DNA from: Hyphomicrobiales bacterium
Lineage (GTDB): Bacteria > Pseudomonadota > Alphaproteobacteria > Rhizobiales > Rhizobiaceae
Length of the DNA: 64,000 nt
Assembly: GCA_900472625.1 (NCBI GenBank)
Contig: UCIT01000015.1
Coordinates: forward strand, 157,721 to 221,720
Direction: 5' to 3'
Below are positions 1-9,039 of this stretch, piece by piece. Made by a program: the position numbers and the translations under genes. The notes beneath the pieces were generated by a model. It was not told the DNA's origin. It saw nothing but the letters and a program-made list of their open reading frames with translations, and searched no databases. How positions within the stretch are numbered: the first letter of the stretch is position 1; every line of letters begins with the position of its first letter.

Positions 1-1157
1 AGGTGCCGGCCGGCGGCGCGCTGGCGGTGGATCGCGACGGTTTCTCGGCAGCCGTCACCCATGAAATCGACAATCACCCGCTGATATCAGTCGTGCGCGA
101 GGAAGTTGCCGGACTGCCGCCCAAGGAATGGGATCTGGCGATCGTCGCCACCGGCCCGCTGACCGCGCCGTCGCTGGCAAGCGCCATCCAGGCCGAGACC
201 GGCGCCGATGCGCTGGCCTTTTTCGACGCCATCGCGCCGATCGTCTATCGCGAGAGCATCGACATGGATATCTGCTGGTATCAGTCGCGCTACGACAAGG
301 TCGGCCCCGGTGGCACCGGCAAGGATTATATCAACTGCCCGATGGACGAGGCGCAGTACAATGCTTTCGTCGATGCGCTGATCGCCGGCGACACGGTCGG
401 CTTCAAGGAATGGGAAGGCACCCCCTATTTCGACGGCTGCCTGCCGATCGAGATCATGGCTGAACGCGGCCGCGAAACGCTACGCCACGGGCCGATGAAG
501 CCGATGGGGCTGACCAACGCGCACAATCCAACGGTGAAGGCCTATGCCGTCGTACAGTTACGGCAGGACAATGCGCTCGGCACGCTCTACAATATGGTCG
601 GCTTCCAGACGAAGTTGAAATACGGCGCGCAGACGGAAATCCTCCGGATGATCCCGGGATTGCAGAATGCGGAGTTCGCCCGTCTCGGTGGCCTGCATCG
701 CAACACTTATATCAATTCGCCGACGCTGCTCGACGGTTCTCTGACGCTGAAGTCGCGTCCGGGCCTGCGTTTCGCCGGGCAGATCACCGGTTGCGAAGGT
801 TATGTCGAAAGTGCCAGCGTCGGCCTGCTCGCCGGTCGGTTCGCGGCTGCGGAGCGCAAGGGCGAAGCGGTATCACTGCCGCCGGCGACGACCGCGCTCG
901 GCGCGCTGCTGGGCCACATTACCGGCGGACATCTGACGACCGACGAAGAGCCAGGCAAGCGCTCGTTCCAGCCGATGAACATCAATTTCGGCCTGTTCCC
1001 GGAACTCGAACCGGGCTCGATCGTCAAGCCCGAGGGCGTGAAGCGCTTCCGCGGCAAGGACAAGACGATCATGAAGCGGCAGCTGGTCGCCAAGCGGGCT
1101 CTGGCCGATTGCGCGGAATGGCTCGGTGAAACCGCCGTGGTTGCCAAGACCGCGTAA
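1..1157 (+). CDS. trmFO: TrmFO tRNA (uracil-54-C5) methyltransferase, 5' partial
   Basis: This is the folate- and FAD-dependent enzyme that makes ribothymidine at position 54 in the T loop of tRNA. The reading frame is open at the left window edge. About 384 residues are visible, whereas the family is usually near 450-470, so the N-terminal FAD-binding glycine motif lies outside the window. The visible part opens with the family's [11 protein letters not shown] segment, which makes the GTG at base 3 an internal valine rather than a start. A later stretch, [18 protein letters not shown], is the conserved C-terminal FAD/substrate segment with its cysteine. The stop at 1155-1157 is followed by a small GC-rich hairpin before the convergent neighbour. 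Identification is confident; only the 5' end is missing. Confidence 0.93.
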   Translation, partial: VPAGGALAVDRDGFSAAVTHEIDNHPLISVVREEVAGLPPKEWDLAIVATGPLTAPSLASAIQAETGADALAFFDAIAPIVYRESIDMDICWYQSRYDKVGPGGTGKDYINCPMDEAQYNAFVDALIAGDTVGFKEWEGTPYFDGCLPIEIMAERGRETLRHGPMKPMGLTNAHNPTVKAYAVVQLRQDNALGTLYNMVGFQTKLKYGAQTEILRMIPGLQNAEFARLGGLHRNTYINSPTLLDGSLTLKSRPGLRFAGQITGCEGYVESASVGLLAGRFAAAERKGEAVSLPPATTALGALLGHITGGHLTTDEEPGKRSFQPMNINFGLFPELEPGSIVKPEGVKRFRGKDKTIMKRQLVAKRALADCAEWLGETAVVAKTA

Positions 1158-1204
1158 GCGGGACGCGGCCTTTTTCGGCCGTACCGACACCCTGACGGCC
1201 CAGG

Positions 1205-2248
1205 TCAATGCGTGACCGGGCCGTTGGCCTTCTTCCACGCATCGATGCCGCCCTCGATATGGCAGGCGCTCGCCATGCCGGCATCATGCGCGGCCTGGAC
1301 CGCCATGGCGGAGCGTTCACCGAAGGCGCAGTAGAAGATCAGGCGCTTGCTGGTCGAGGTCGCAAGTTCGTGGAGGACGCCGCCGGCGCTGATCGTCTCG
1401 TCAAGCGAGGGATAGGGAACATGCAGCGACGCCGGGATCACCCCGTGGCGCTGGCGCTCGCCCTCCTCACGCAGATCGACCAGCGCAACGTCGGGCCTGC
1501 CCATCAGATCGAACACCTGCCGGACGCTCAGTGACCAGCCATGGCTGTCAACCTCGTGATGATCCATGCCGATCCTCATGTTGGCCGGCACCGCCACATC
1601 CATCATCTTCGGATTGGCAAGCTTCAGATTGTTCATCACATCGGCATATTCATCTGCGGAGCGCACCTGCAGGCGAGGGTTGAAGGCCTTTTCCTCGCCG
1701 ATCGTCGAGACCGTGTCGCCCTTGTAGTCATGGGCGGGAAAGACCAGCGTCGTGTCCGGCAGCTTCAGCAGACGGCCGAAGATGGATTCGAACTGGGCGC
1801 GCGGGTCGCCGTTCTGGAAATCGGTTCTTCCGGTGCCGCGGATCAGCAGCGTGTCGCCGGTAAACACCCGGTCGGGCAGGACGAAGCTGTAGCTGTCGTC
1901 GGTATGGCCGGGCGTGTAGATCACATCGAGCGACAGGCCCTCGATCGTCAGCTTGTCGTTGTCCGACAGGCGCATCGAGACGACATCGGCCTTGGTCTGC
2001 TCACCCATCACGGTCGTGCAATGGGTCTTGTCGCGCAGGGCGCCGAGACCGGTGATGTGATCGGCGTGTAAATGCGTGTCGACGGCCTTGACGAGCTTGA
2101 GGTCGAGCTCGTGGATGAGCTGCAGATAGCGATCGACCTTCTCCAGAACAGGGTCGATGATCAACGCCTCCCCGCCCCGCCTGCTCGCCATCAGGTAGGA
2201 ATAGGTACTGGATGCGGGATCGAAAAGCTGACGGAAGATCATCTTCAC
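1205..2248 (-). CDS. ETHE1-like MBL-fold persulfide dioxygenase fused to rhodanese
   Basis: A 347-residue two-domain sulfur enzyme. Residues 1-240 are a metallo-beta-lactamase fold with the metal motif H59-x-H61-x-D63-H64, then H115, D132 and H173. This set fits the mononuclear-iron persulfide dioxygenases (ETHE1 type) or glyoxalase II relatives. Residues about 250-345 are a rhodanese domain with a probable active-site cysteine at C307 (FYCAFGERS). Known fusions of this architecture oxidise glutathione persulfide to sulfite and pass sulfane sulfur through the rhodanese. The peroxiredoxin gene lies 38 bases upstream on the same strand, suggesting a shared transcript for thiol and sulfide stress. 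Substrate is inferred from family only; a glyoxalase-type thioesterase is the main alternative. Confidence 0.85.
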   Translation of the reverse strand: MKMIFRQLFDPASSTYSYLMASRRGGEALIIDPVLEKVDRYLQLIHELDLKLVKAVDTHLHADHITGLGALRDKTHCTTVMGEQTKADVVSMRLSDNDKLTIEGLSLDVIYTPGHTDDSYSFVLPDRVFTGDTLLIRGTGRTDFQNGDPRAQFESIFGRLLKLPDTTLVFPAHDYKGDTVSTIGEEKAFNPRLQVRSADEYADVMNNLKLANPKMMDVAVPANMRIGMDHHEVDSHGWSLSVRQVFDLMGRPDVALVDLREEGERQRHGVIPASLHVPYPSLDETISAGGVLHELATSTSKRLIFYCAFGERSAMAVQAAHDAGMASACHIEGGIDAWKKANGPVTH

Positions 2249-2286
2249 CTCCTGCCGATGGACGGTGTCGGCGCCGCGCGATGGCG

Positions 2287-2946
2287 CTATTCTCCGGGTT
2301 GCGGCACGATGCGGATATAGGGCTTAGGAGATACCCAGCCATCCGGATACTGCTTTCTCGCGTCATCGTCGGAAACCGAGCCGGCGATAATGACGTCACC
2401 GCCATTTTGCCAGTTGGCGGGTGTCGCGACCTTGTGCTTCGCCGTCAGCTGCAGGGAATCGATGACGCGCAGCACTTCGTCAAAATTACGCCCCGTCGTC
2501 ATGGGGTAGACGAGGATCAGCTTGATCTTCTTGTCGGGGCCGACGACGAAGACGTTGCGCACCGTCTGGTTGTCGGCGGCGGTACGCACCGCCGGGTCGC
2601 CGGATACTGCTGCGGGCAGCATGTGGTAGAGCTTCGAGACATTGAAATCGACATCAGCGATCATCGGGTAGTTGGGCCGCGTGCCCTGCGTTTCCTCGAT
2701 ATCGTCCATCCAGCCGTCATGGCGCTCCAGCGGATCGACGGAGAGGCCGATGATCTTCACGCCGCGCCGATCGAATTCCGGCTTGATCCTCGCCATATAG
2801 CCGAGCTCAGTGGTGCAGACCGGCGTGAAATCCTTTGGATGCGAGAACAGAACCGCCCAGGAACTGCCGATCCAATCGTGGAAATTGATCGTTCCCTCGG
2901 TCGTCCGCGCTTCGAAATCCGGGGCAATGTCATTGATCGCAAGCAT
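2287..2946 (-). CDS. 1-Cys peroxiredoxin (Prx6 family)
   Basis: A 219-residue thiol peroxidase that reduces hydrogen peroxide and organic hydroperoxides in the cytoplasm. The catalytic cysteine is C44 in DFTPVCTTELG. The long C-terminal region ending in KPYIRIVPQPGE is characteristic of the Prx6/1-Cys subfamily, and no second resolving cysteine is obvious. The start at 2944-2946 was chosen over an upstream extension to 3195 because it gives MLAINDIAPDFEA, the family's normal N terminus, and has a clear GGAGG ribosome site seven bases before it. It leads the pair with the MBL/rhodanese gene downstream, a plausible oxidative and sulfur stress operon. Confidence 0.92.
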   Translation of the reverse strand: MLAINDIAPDFEARTTEGTINFHDWIGSSWAVLFSHPKDFTPVCTTELGYMARIKPEFDRRGVKIIGLSVDPLERHDGWMDDIEETQGTRPNYPMIADVDFNVSKLYHMLPAAVSGDPAVRTAADNQTVRNVFVVGPDKKIKLILVYPMTTGRNFDEVLRVIDSLQLTAKHKVATPANWQNGGDVIIAGSVSDDDARKQYPDGWVSPKPYIRIVPQPGE

Positions 2947-3113
2947 ACTTGCCTCCAATAGGTTGCAGAAAAAATCGCGTCGCTTCGCTGAATGCGCGAA
3001 ACATGCTCCACTTTTCTGCTTGAGGCAAGATAACACGAAAGAGGTAGCGCGGTCCGGAAATGCCGAAGTCCCGGCTGGCGACCGGGGGAAAACAGGTCGA
3101 TAAACGCGTCGGT

Positions 3114-3584
3114 CTAGCGGTGGTTCGCGGCAGTCGGATCGGCGGCGGTGGGGAGTTCGCGGTCCGGCTCGGCGACGTAGTTGCCGAGCAGCCAAAGGGC
3201 AACCTCAGAGGCTTCCTTCGGCGAGGCAAACTCGAAGGTGCCGTTCTGATGCGGTGCATCGAGAAAATTGACGGTCAGCCCTTTGCCGGTCTCCGAACTC
3301 AGGACGCGCACCCTGCCTGGCTGAATGACCTGGCAGGCAAAATGCCGCTGCATGCTACGCATGAATCCGGCCTTGTTGTCGTGCAGGCGCACGAACACGA
3401 CCTGACCATTGGCGGTCGCCTGCAACTGGCGGATGGCCTCGGTCGGGAAAGCACGATTGAACTCGATGATGGCGAGCCCCGTATCGTGAAGGCCCTCCTC
3501 CTCATGCTTTGCGGCCATGCGCACGGCGATGAAGGCAACGATGATCAGCATGGCAAAAAGAGCAGCCCATACCATAATGCTCAC
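3114..3584 (-). CDS. Small membrane-anchored protein, unknown function
   Basis: A 156-residue protein with one N-terminal transmembrane segment (about residues 4-22, VWAALFAMLIIVAFIAVRMA) and a soluble domain of roughly 110 residues. I do not recognise a catalytic motif. The soluble part alternates hydrophobic and charged residues as in a small alpha/beta domain, and the C terminus is proline- and alanine-rich. It lies alone between the peroxiredoxin and the phytoene-synthase-like gene, about 70 bases from the latter's end. Codon use matches its neighbours and the frame is intact over its whole length, which supports a real gene, but function is unknown. Confidence 0.65.
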   Translation of the reverse strand: MSIMVWAALFAMLIIVAFIAVRMAAKHEEEGLHDTGLAIIEFNRAFPTEAIRQLQATANGQVVFVRLHDNKAGFMRSMQRHFACQVIQPGRVRVLSSETGKGLTVNFLDAPHQNGTFEFASPKEASEVALWLLGNYVAEPDRELPTAADPTAANHR

Positions 3585-3654
3585 GTCAGTCTCCGTTCAG
3601 ATCAAGCAACGACGAACACTATACCGCGCGAGGCTTGCGCGAGTTTGAACGCGG

Positions 3655-4506
3655 TCAGATTTTCCTGCGCATCAGCGCCACGGTCATGCCAATCTGGCGG
3701 CGCCACTGCGACTGTTGCGGTGAGCGATCGAACAGCCCCGCTCCCGCCTTCTGCGCCTTGACCAGCACCGGGCCCGCCGGCGCGGCCGGCAAGAAGGCCG
3801 GAAAGACCGTTTGCGGTATCGCAACCTTGCGAGCACGTGCCAGATGATCGCGTCCGAGCCCGGCGAAGGCCTCGATGGCGGCGGATATGCGCGCCTTGTC
3901 TTCGCCGGCAAGAAACGTGTTGCGGTCGAGCCCGGTGGCGGCGAGGATTTCCAGCGGGATATAGACCTGGCCGCGGTGGCGGTGGAGCGGCATCAGCAGC
4001 AGCAGACCCGAGATCGCCTGCGCCACACCGGCGTGGCCGGCGGCCTCGGCCGATTGCGGCGCGTCATCGGGCGACAGCACCAGGCTGGCCAGCTGGATGA
4101 GCGCCGACGCTGTTTCGCCTGCATAGCCTTCGAGCGAAACCCGCGTTTCCATCGGATCGTCGTAGAGATCGAAGATGCGGGCGTCGATCATGTCGGAAAA
4201 CGTCTGGCGCGGCAGCCGGTGCGTTTCGATCGCCGACAGCAATGCAGAGGCGACCGGGTTCGCCTCCGTCGAGCCATGAGCGTTGCCGTCCAGCAGGTCG
4301 CGCCAATACTGCATGCGCACTTCGCCGGGCAACGGCTCGTGGACGAGGTCGCGGATGCGGGCGAGTTCGGCATTGAAAGCATAGAGCGCCGCCAGAGCGC
4401 CGCGCTTGTCTTCCGGCGACAGAAGGCAGGCAAGATAGCGGTCGCGGTCGCTGTCGCGCAGCATCGCCAGGCAGATGTCCTGGCTTGTCGAAGACGGATC
4501 GGTCAT
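3655..4506 (-). CDS. Phytoene/squalene synthase-like protein, NDUFAF6-type
   Basis: A 283-residue protein with the all-alpha trans-isoprenyl diphosphate synthase fold (recognisable pieces: LAALYAFNAELARI, QYWRDLL, YAGETAS, RGQVYIP). The two aspartate-rich motifs that bind magnesium and diphosphate in true phytoene or squalene synthases are absent. The first reads ELARIRD, and the second, normally a RDxxED stretch before the GRxYLP box, reads LMPLHRHRGQVYIP. It is therefore probably not a synthase. This degenerate subgroup includes human NDUFAF6, a complex I assembly factor. The next gene upstream (3 bases away) is an Mth938-domain protein like NDUFAF3, and secDF precedes that. A role in respiratory-complex assembly or membrane protein biogenesis is inferred. 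Confidence 0.82.
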   Translation of the reverse strand: MTDPSSTSQDICLAMLRDSDRDRYLACLLSPEDKRGALAALYAFNAELARIRDLVHEPLPGEVRMQYWRDLLDGNAHGSTEANPVASALLSAIETHRLPRQTFSDMIDARIFDLYDDPMETRVSLEGYAGETASALIQLASLVLSPDDAPQSAEAAGHAGVAQAISGLLLLMPLHRHRGQVYIPLEILAATGLDRNTFLAGEDKARISAAIEAFAGLGRDHLARARKVAIPQTVFPAFLPAAPAGPVLVKAQKAGAGLFDRSPQQSQWRRQIGMTVALMRRKI

Positions 4507-4509
4507 GCG

Positions 4510-4896
4510 TCAGACCGCGATCAGCGCCGCCGCTACCGCGCGGGACTCGAGCAACATGATGTTGAAGGTGCGGACCGCGGCGCCGGTGTTCATCGAATCC
4601 GACGAGATGTTCGCCGCCTTCAGCGCGGCCTTCAGGTCGGCCGGGATCGGACGCATGTCGATGCCGGTGCCGAGCAGCAGGAACTCGATTTCCGACGCCT
4701 CGTTCAGCACGCGCTGCAGGTTATCGATCGACAGTGGCTTGGTTTCATCCATGTCCCAACCGTGAATGCCGGAAGGCAGGCACAGGATGGAGCCGCGATG
4801 CGACATGTCGGCGAAGCGGAAGCCGCCGTTGCCGTAAGTATCGAGCGGGGCGCGTCCGGGAAAGTGCGCCTCGCGTATTTCTATGCCTCTTGCCAT
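4510..4896 (-). CDS. Mth938-like domain protein (DUF498, NDUFAF3 family)
   Basis: A 128-residue single-domain protein of the Mth938/DUF498 family, with the conserved YGNGGFRFADMSHRGSILCLPSGIHGW start and a SDSMNTGAAVRTFNIMLLESRAVAAALI C-terminal half. The mitochondrial member NDUFAF3 is a complex I assembly factor. I place the start at 4894-4896 (MARGIEIRE); the frame is open to 4971, but that would overlap the end of secDF, and homologues begin near here. Only four bases separate it from the secDF stop and three from the phytoene-synthase-like gene, so yajC, secDF, this gene and the next are likely read together. Biochemical activity of bacterial members is not established. Confidence 0.85.
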   Translation of the reverse strand: MARGIEIREAHFPGRAPLDTYGNGGFRFADMSHRGSILCLPSGIHGWDMDETKPLSIDNLQRVLNEASEIEFLLLGTGIDMRPIPADLKAALKAANISSDSMNTGAAVRTFNIMLLESRAVAAALIAV

Positions 4897-4900
4897 ATTC

Positions 4901-7462
4901 TCACACTGCCGGATTGCCGGGCTGTGGCCGCGGTTCCGATGCTTTCTCGTTCTGGTCGTTGTCGATTGCATCGGGACGGAGCTTGAAGACGATCAGCACC
5001 GGTGCCGCGATGTAAATGGAGGAAAATGTGCCGATGGCAACGCCTGCCAGCATGATGAAGGCAAACGAGCGGATGACCTCGCCGCCGAACAGCGCCAGCG
5101 CTAGCAGTGCCAGCATCGTGGTTGCCGCCGTCAGCACGGTGCGCGACAGCGTCTGGTTGATCGTCGCGTCGATCAGGATCGGCAGCGGCATCTTGCGGTA
5201 GCGATGCAGGTTTTCGCGCATGCGGTCGTAGACGACGACGGTGTCGTTGAGGGAGTAGCCGATGATCGTCAGCAGTGCGGCGACGCTGGTCAGGTTGAAC
5301 TCGATGCCGGTGAGCACGAAGAGCCCGAGCACGAGGATGATGTCATGCAGTGCAGCGACGATCGCGCCGACGGCGAACTGCCAAGCAAACCGCGTCCAGA
5401 TATAGACGAGGATGACGACGAGCGACGCCAGCACGCCGAGCGTGGCTGCCCGCGTCAGTTCACCTGAAATCGCCGGACCGACCACCTCGACGCGGCGGAA
5501 ATCGTAGTCGTTGCCAAGTTCGTCGCGCACCAGCGTGATCGCCGACTGTTCGGCGTTTTCGCCACCGCCCTGCGCCTGCAGCTGGATCAGCGCGCTCGAA
5601 GGATCGGACAGGCGACGCGCCGCGATGTCGCCGATCGGCAGGTCACCGAGCCGTGCGCGGATATCCTCGACGTCGGCTGCGCCCTGCTTCGCCTTGACCT
5701 CAACGATGGAGCCGCCGGCGAAATCGATGCCGAGATGCATGCCGACCGTCGCAAAACCGATCATCGCCGCGATGCAGACCGCCGCGGACGCCGTGAAGGT
5801 ATAGCGTCGGATGCCCATGAAGCGGATGTTGGCGCGGTCGAAAATGCCGGTCTGGATGTCTTTCGGCAAATGCTTCGGATGACGCCGGTGCAGCCATGTC
5901 ACCACGATCCAGCGCGTCAGCGTCACCGAGGTGAACACCGTCGTCAGGATGCCGGCGGCGAGCGTGACGGAAAAACCGCGCACGGCGTCGTTGCCGAGGA
6001 GATTGAGAATGACGGCGGCAATGAAAATCGTCACGTTGGCGTCGAGGATCGTCATGATCGCCTTGGAGAAGCCGTGATCGATCGCCTCGAAGAACGGGCG
6101 CCCTGTCTTTGCTTCCTCGCGGATGCGCTCATAGATCAACACATTGGCATCGACGGCCATGCCCATGATCAGCACGATGCCGGCAACGCCCGGCAAGGTC
6201 AGCGTCGCGCCGATAAGGCTCAGCACTGCCAGGATCAGGATCAGGTTGAACAGCAGTGACAGAGCAGCGATAACACCGAGGCCACGGTAGAAGCCGACCA
6301 TCAGGCCGATCACAAGGATTGCCGCCACGATGCCGGCAACGAGACCGGCGCGGGCCGATTCAGCGCCGAGCGTCGGGCTGACACTGCGCTCCTCGACCGT
6401 CGTCAGCGTCGCGGGCAAGGCACCGGCGCGCAGCATCAGCGCAAGATCGCTGGCGCCCTCTTCGGTATAGGTGACCGGGATCGTTCCCTTGCCGTCGAGA
6501 ATGGGCGCGGTGATCGGCAGCTGCGCCATGACCTGATCATCGAAGATGATCGCCAGATGGCGGCCGATGTTCTGCTGCGTCTTCTCCGCAAGCCGCTTGG
6601 TGCCCTCGGCGTCGAGCTGGTAGTTGATCGACACGGTATCGGCCTGCGCATCCACCGCCGACTGCACGTCGATGACGTTGGCGCTGGTGATGAAATCGGT
6701 GCGATCGACAAGATAGGGGATGGGCGGATCGTCGAGGGAATAGAGAACCTCCGATGAGGCCGGCCAGCGACCGTTGATCGCCTGCTGACCGGTCATGCTT
6801 TCGTCGATCATCCGCACCGAGATCTTGGCCGGTTCATTGAGAACGCTCTTCAGCCGCTCGGCGTCGACGCTGCCGAGAACCTGCACGTCGATGCGGTCCG
6901 CACCTTCGGTCTTGACGATGAAATCGGCGTTGCCGAGCCCTGCTATGCGGCGGGTGACGACCTCGATCGACTGGGCCTGCGCCGCGGCAATCGCACGATC
7001 GATCGCTGCGTTGGCGATCTCGAAGGCCAACTCGCCATTCTCATTTCGCTGAAGGGTAATGTTCTGCGTCGAGCCACCGAGCAAGCCACCCTTGGTGGCC
7101 GCGGTCAAATCCTTGAGCGTATCGACGGCTGACTGAACCTGGGCGGGATCGGTGATCTTGACGGTGACGGTCTGGTTGTTGCCGGTGAGGCCGGTGTAGC
7201 GGATATTCGCCTGCCGCAGCCTGCGGCTGATATCGCCGACGGTGGCAATCAGTTGCTGCCGCGATATATCGGCACGATCGACCTCGAATACGGCGTGCGT
7301 GCCGCCCCTCAGATCGGCGCCGGCAACGACGTGCGCATGAGACAGCCACGCGGGCAGGTTTTCCCGCTGGCTGCTCGATAGAAAATTGGGGGCCGCGATC
7401 AGCACGGCCACCAGCACCACGATCCAGATCAGAACGGTCTTCCAGCGGGAAAAATGAAGCAT
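4901..7462 (-). CDS. secDF: SecD-SecF fusion, protein translocase subunit
   Basis: An 853-residue inner-membrane fusion of SecD and SecF, which use the proton gradient to pull exported proteins through SecYEG from the periplasmic side. A first transmembrane helix (residues about 8-27) is followed by the large periplasmic P1 head with ADLRGGTHAVFEVD. The first RND-like block then contains VLIMGMAVDANVLIYERIREE. From about residue 550 the SecF half begins, with GIDFAGGSIVEVK and the second block GYSLNDTVVVYDRMREN. Both halves keep the conserved aspartates and asparagines of the transmembrane proton relay. The length fits the fused form common in Rhizobiales. It lies downstream of yajC with a 59-base gap and upstream of the NDUFAF3-like gene. 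Confidence 0.97.
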   Translation of the reverse strand: MLHFSRWKTVLIWIVVLVAVLIAAPNFLSSSQRENLPAWLSHAHVVAGADLRGGTHAVFEVDRADISRQQLIATVGDISRRLRQANIRYTGLTGNNQTVTVKITDPAQVQSAVDTLKDLTAATKGGLLGGSTQNITLQRNENGELAFEIANAAIDRAIAAAQAQSIEVVTRRIAGLGNADFIVKTEGADRIDVQVLGSVDAERLKSVLNEPAKISVRMIDESMTGQQAINGRWPASSEVLYSLDDPPIPYLVDRTDFITSANVIDVQSAVDAQADTVSINYQLDAEGTKRLAEKTQQNIGRHLAIIFDDQVMAQLPITAPILDGKGTIPVTYTEEGASDLALMLRAGALPATLTTVEERSVSPTLGAESARAGLVAGIVAAILVIGLMVGFYRGLGVIAALSLLFNLILILAVLSLIGATLTLPGVAGIVLIMGMAVDANVLIYERIREEAKTGRPFFEAIDHGFSKAIMTILDANVTIFIAAVILNLLGNDAVRGFSVTLAAGILTTVFTSVTLTRWIVVTWLHRRHPKHLPKDIQTGIFDRANIRFMGIRRYTFTASAAVCIAAMIGFATVGMHLGIDFAGGSIVEVKAKQGAADVEDIRARLGDLPIGDIAARRLSDPSSALIQLQAQGGGENAEQSAITLVRDELGNDYDFRRVEVVGPAISGELTRAATLGVLASLVVILVYIWTRFAWQFAVGAIVAALHDIILVLGLFVLTGIEFNLTSVAALLTIIGYSLNDTVVVYDRMRENLHRYRKMPLPILIDATINQTLSRTVLTAATTMLALLALALFGGEVIRSFAFIMLAGVAIGTFSSIYIAAPVLIVFKLRPDAIDNDQNEKASEPRPQPGNPAV

Positions 7463-7521
7463 TTTCTCTCGACTATGTCAGATCCGGGCGATCCGGTTCG
7501 CGGGGGGTATCGGCTTGGTGA

Positions 7522-7866
7522 CTACGCAGCGTCGGCCTTGACTGGCTCGCCCTTGACGCGGATTTCGGCGACGCCGGTGCGGACGATGCGAACGCGCACG
7601 CCATCAGCAATTTCGACTTCGACTTCCTTTTCGTCAATCACCTTGGTGACCTTGCCGACGAGGCCGCCCGAGGTCACGACCTGATCGCCGCGGCGGATCG
7701 CCTTCAAGGCTTCGTCACGCTTCTTGGCCTGAGCGCGCTGCGGGCGGATGAGCAGGAAATACCAGACGACCATCAGCGGCACGAACAGGATGATCATTTC
7801 GAAGCCGGAACCGAAAGGCGATGCCGCGCCGTCGGCGGCCTGGGCGAATGCCGGGGTGATGAACAT
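7522..7866 (-). CDS. yajC: YajC, Sec translocase accessory subunit
   Basis: A 114-residue small membrane protein that associates with SecDF in the inner membrane. It has one transmembrane helix (about residues 27-44, MIILFVPLMVVWYFLLI) followed by the family signature RPQRAQAKKRDEALKAIRRGDQVVTSGGLVGKV and a cytoplasmic beta-rich tail. It is the first gene of the minus-strand yajC-secDF-Mth938-phytoene-synthase-like cluster. The region to its right is a 208-base divergent spacer toward a DUF815 ATPase, so the cluster promoter should lie there. Confidence 0.96.
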   Translation of the reverse strand: MFITPAFAQAADGAASPFGSGFEMIILFVPLMVVWYFLLIRPQRAQAKKRDEALKAIRRGDQVVTSGGLVGKVTKVIDEKEVEVEIADGVRVRIVRTGVAEIRVKGEPVKADAA

Positions 7867-8074
7867 GCTAAACTCCTCAAACTTTTCCGGAGGCGGAATG
7901 TCGCCTTTTTCTCGGTGGCCGGACTATAATTATGGTCTTTGCGATTGCAACAGAAACAGCCGAAAACCGTACCGATTCCGCTGCCTCATAACCTTTCCGC
8001 GAAGAAAAGGCCATGCTACCCGGCTTCGAAAAGCGAATGGCACACAAGAGCATATGCACGAAGGAGGAAACGCC

Positions 8075-8947
8075 ATGGCCGATGACGTCAACAGCATCAT
8101 TCTCGGCGAACTTCGCCGCCTCGCCGATGCCGTCGAGCGACTGGCGGGACCGCTGCCCGCCGTCAACGACTGGGAGGCCGCCGACTGTTTCGTGTGGTCC
8201 CCTGCCCGCCAGCACCTGCAACCCGTGGCGCGGCCCAATCGCGTCGCATTGACGCTCATCCGCGGCGTCGATCGCGTCCGCGATATCCTGCATGAAAACA
8301 CGGTGCGTTTCGCTGAAGGGTTTGCCGCCAACAACGTGCTCCTGTGGGGCGCGCGCGGCATGGGCAAGTCGTCGCTGGTGAAGGCTGTTCACGAAGATGT
8401 CAGACGTGAAAGCGGCGTTTCGTTGAAGCTGATCGAGGTGCATCGCGAAGATATCGCCAGTCTGCCGGCCCTGCTCGATCTGCTGAAGGACACGCCGCAT
8501 CGCGTAATCGTGTTCTGCGACGATCTTTCCTTCGACCATGACGACACGGCCTACAAGTCGCTGAAGGCGGCGCTCGATGGCGGCGTCGAGGGACGACCTG
8601 ATAACGTGCTGTTCTATGCAACGTCGAACCGACGCCACCTCCTGCCGCGCCACATGATGGAGAACGAACAGTCGACGGCGATCAATCCGTCGGAAGCGGT
8701 CGAGGAGAAGGTGTCGCTGTCGGACCGCTTCGGCCTATGGCTCGGCTTCCACAAGTGTAGCCAAGAAGACTACCTGACGATGATCGATGGCTATGCTGCG
8801 CATTTCAAGCTGCCGCTGGAGCGCGAGAAAATGCATGCCGAAGCGCTGGAATGGGCAACGACCCGCGGCGCTCGTTCAGGCCGCGTGGCCTGGCAGTACA
8901 TTCAGGATCTGGCGGGGCGGATGCGGATCGTGCTCGATCGCGACTGA
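8075..8947 (+). CDS. DUF815-family P-loop ATPase
   Basis: A 290-residue AAA-like ATP-binding protein. The Walker A motif is GARGMGKSS at residues about 92-100, and a Walker B-like strand RVIVFCDDLSF lies at about 143-153. A sensor-like YATSNRRHLLPR and the SLSDRFGLWLGF stretch follow, all standard for DUF815. The start at 8075 was chosen because an AAGGAGG ribosome site lies eight bases upstream and the residues before it look non-coding. The cellular role of the family is not known. It is divergent from yajC, and a strong terminator follows the stop. Family assignment is confident, function is not. Confidence 0.92.
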   Translation: MADDVNSIILGELRRLADAVERLAGPLPAVNDWEAADCFVWSPARQHLQPVARPNRVALTLIRGVDRVRDILHENTVRFAEGFAANNVLLWGARGMGKSSLVKAVHEDVRRESGVSLKLIEVHREDIASLPALLDLLKDTPHRVIVFCDDLSFDHDDTAYKSLKAALDGGVEGRPDNVLFYATSNRRHLLPRHMMENEQSTAINPSEAVEEKVSLSDRFGLWLGFHKCSQEDYLTMIDGYAAHFKLPLEREKMHAEALEWATTRGARSGRVAWQYIQDLAGRMRIVLDRD

Positions 8948-8975
8948 CGGGCTTCAAACTCTCTGGTTTAACGAC

Positions 8976-9001
8976 AAAAGCCCGGCGCTAGCCGGGCTTT
9001 T
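8976..9001 (+). terminator. Rho-independent terminator after DUF815 gene
   Basis: A perfect inverted repeat of AAAAGCCCGGC and GCCGGGCTTTT around a four-base loop (gcta), 28 bases after the DUF815 stop. Symmetry of the A and T tails means it can work on both strands, which suits its place between the convergent DUF815 and LytM genes. Confidence 0.9.
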
Positions 9002-9039
9002 GCGTGGTTCTCGAGACGCAATACCTGCTCGAGAAATTT

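Noticed and set aside
1158..1204. GGCC hairpin between trmFO and the MBL gene as terminator
   Set aside because: The stem is short, with the T-run in the loop rather than after the stem; too weak to list.
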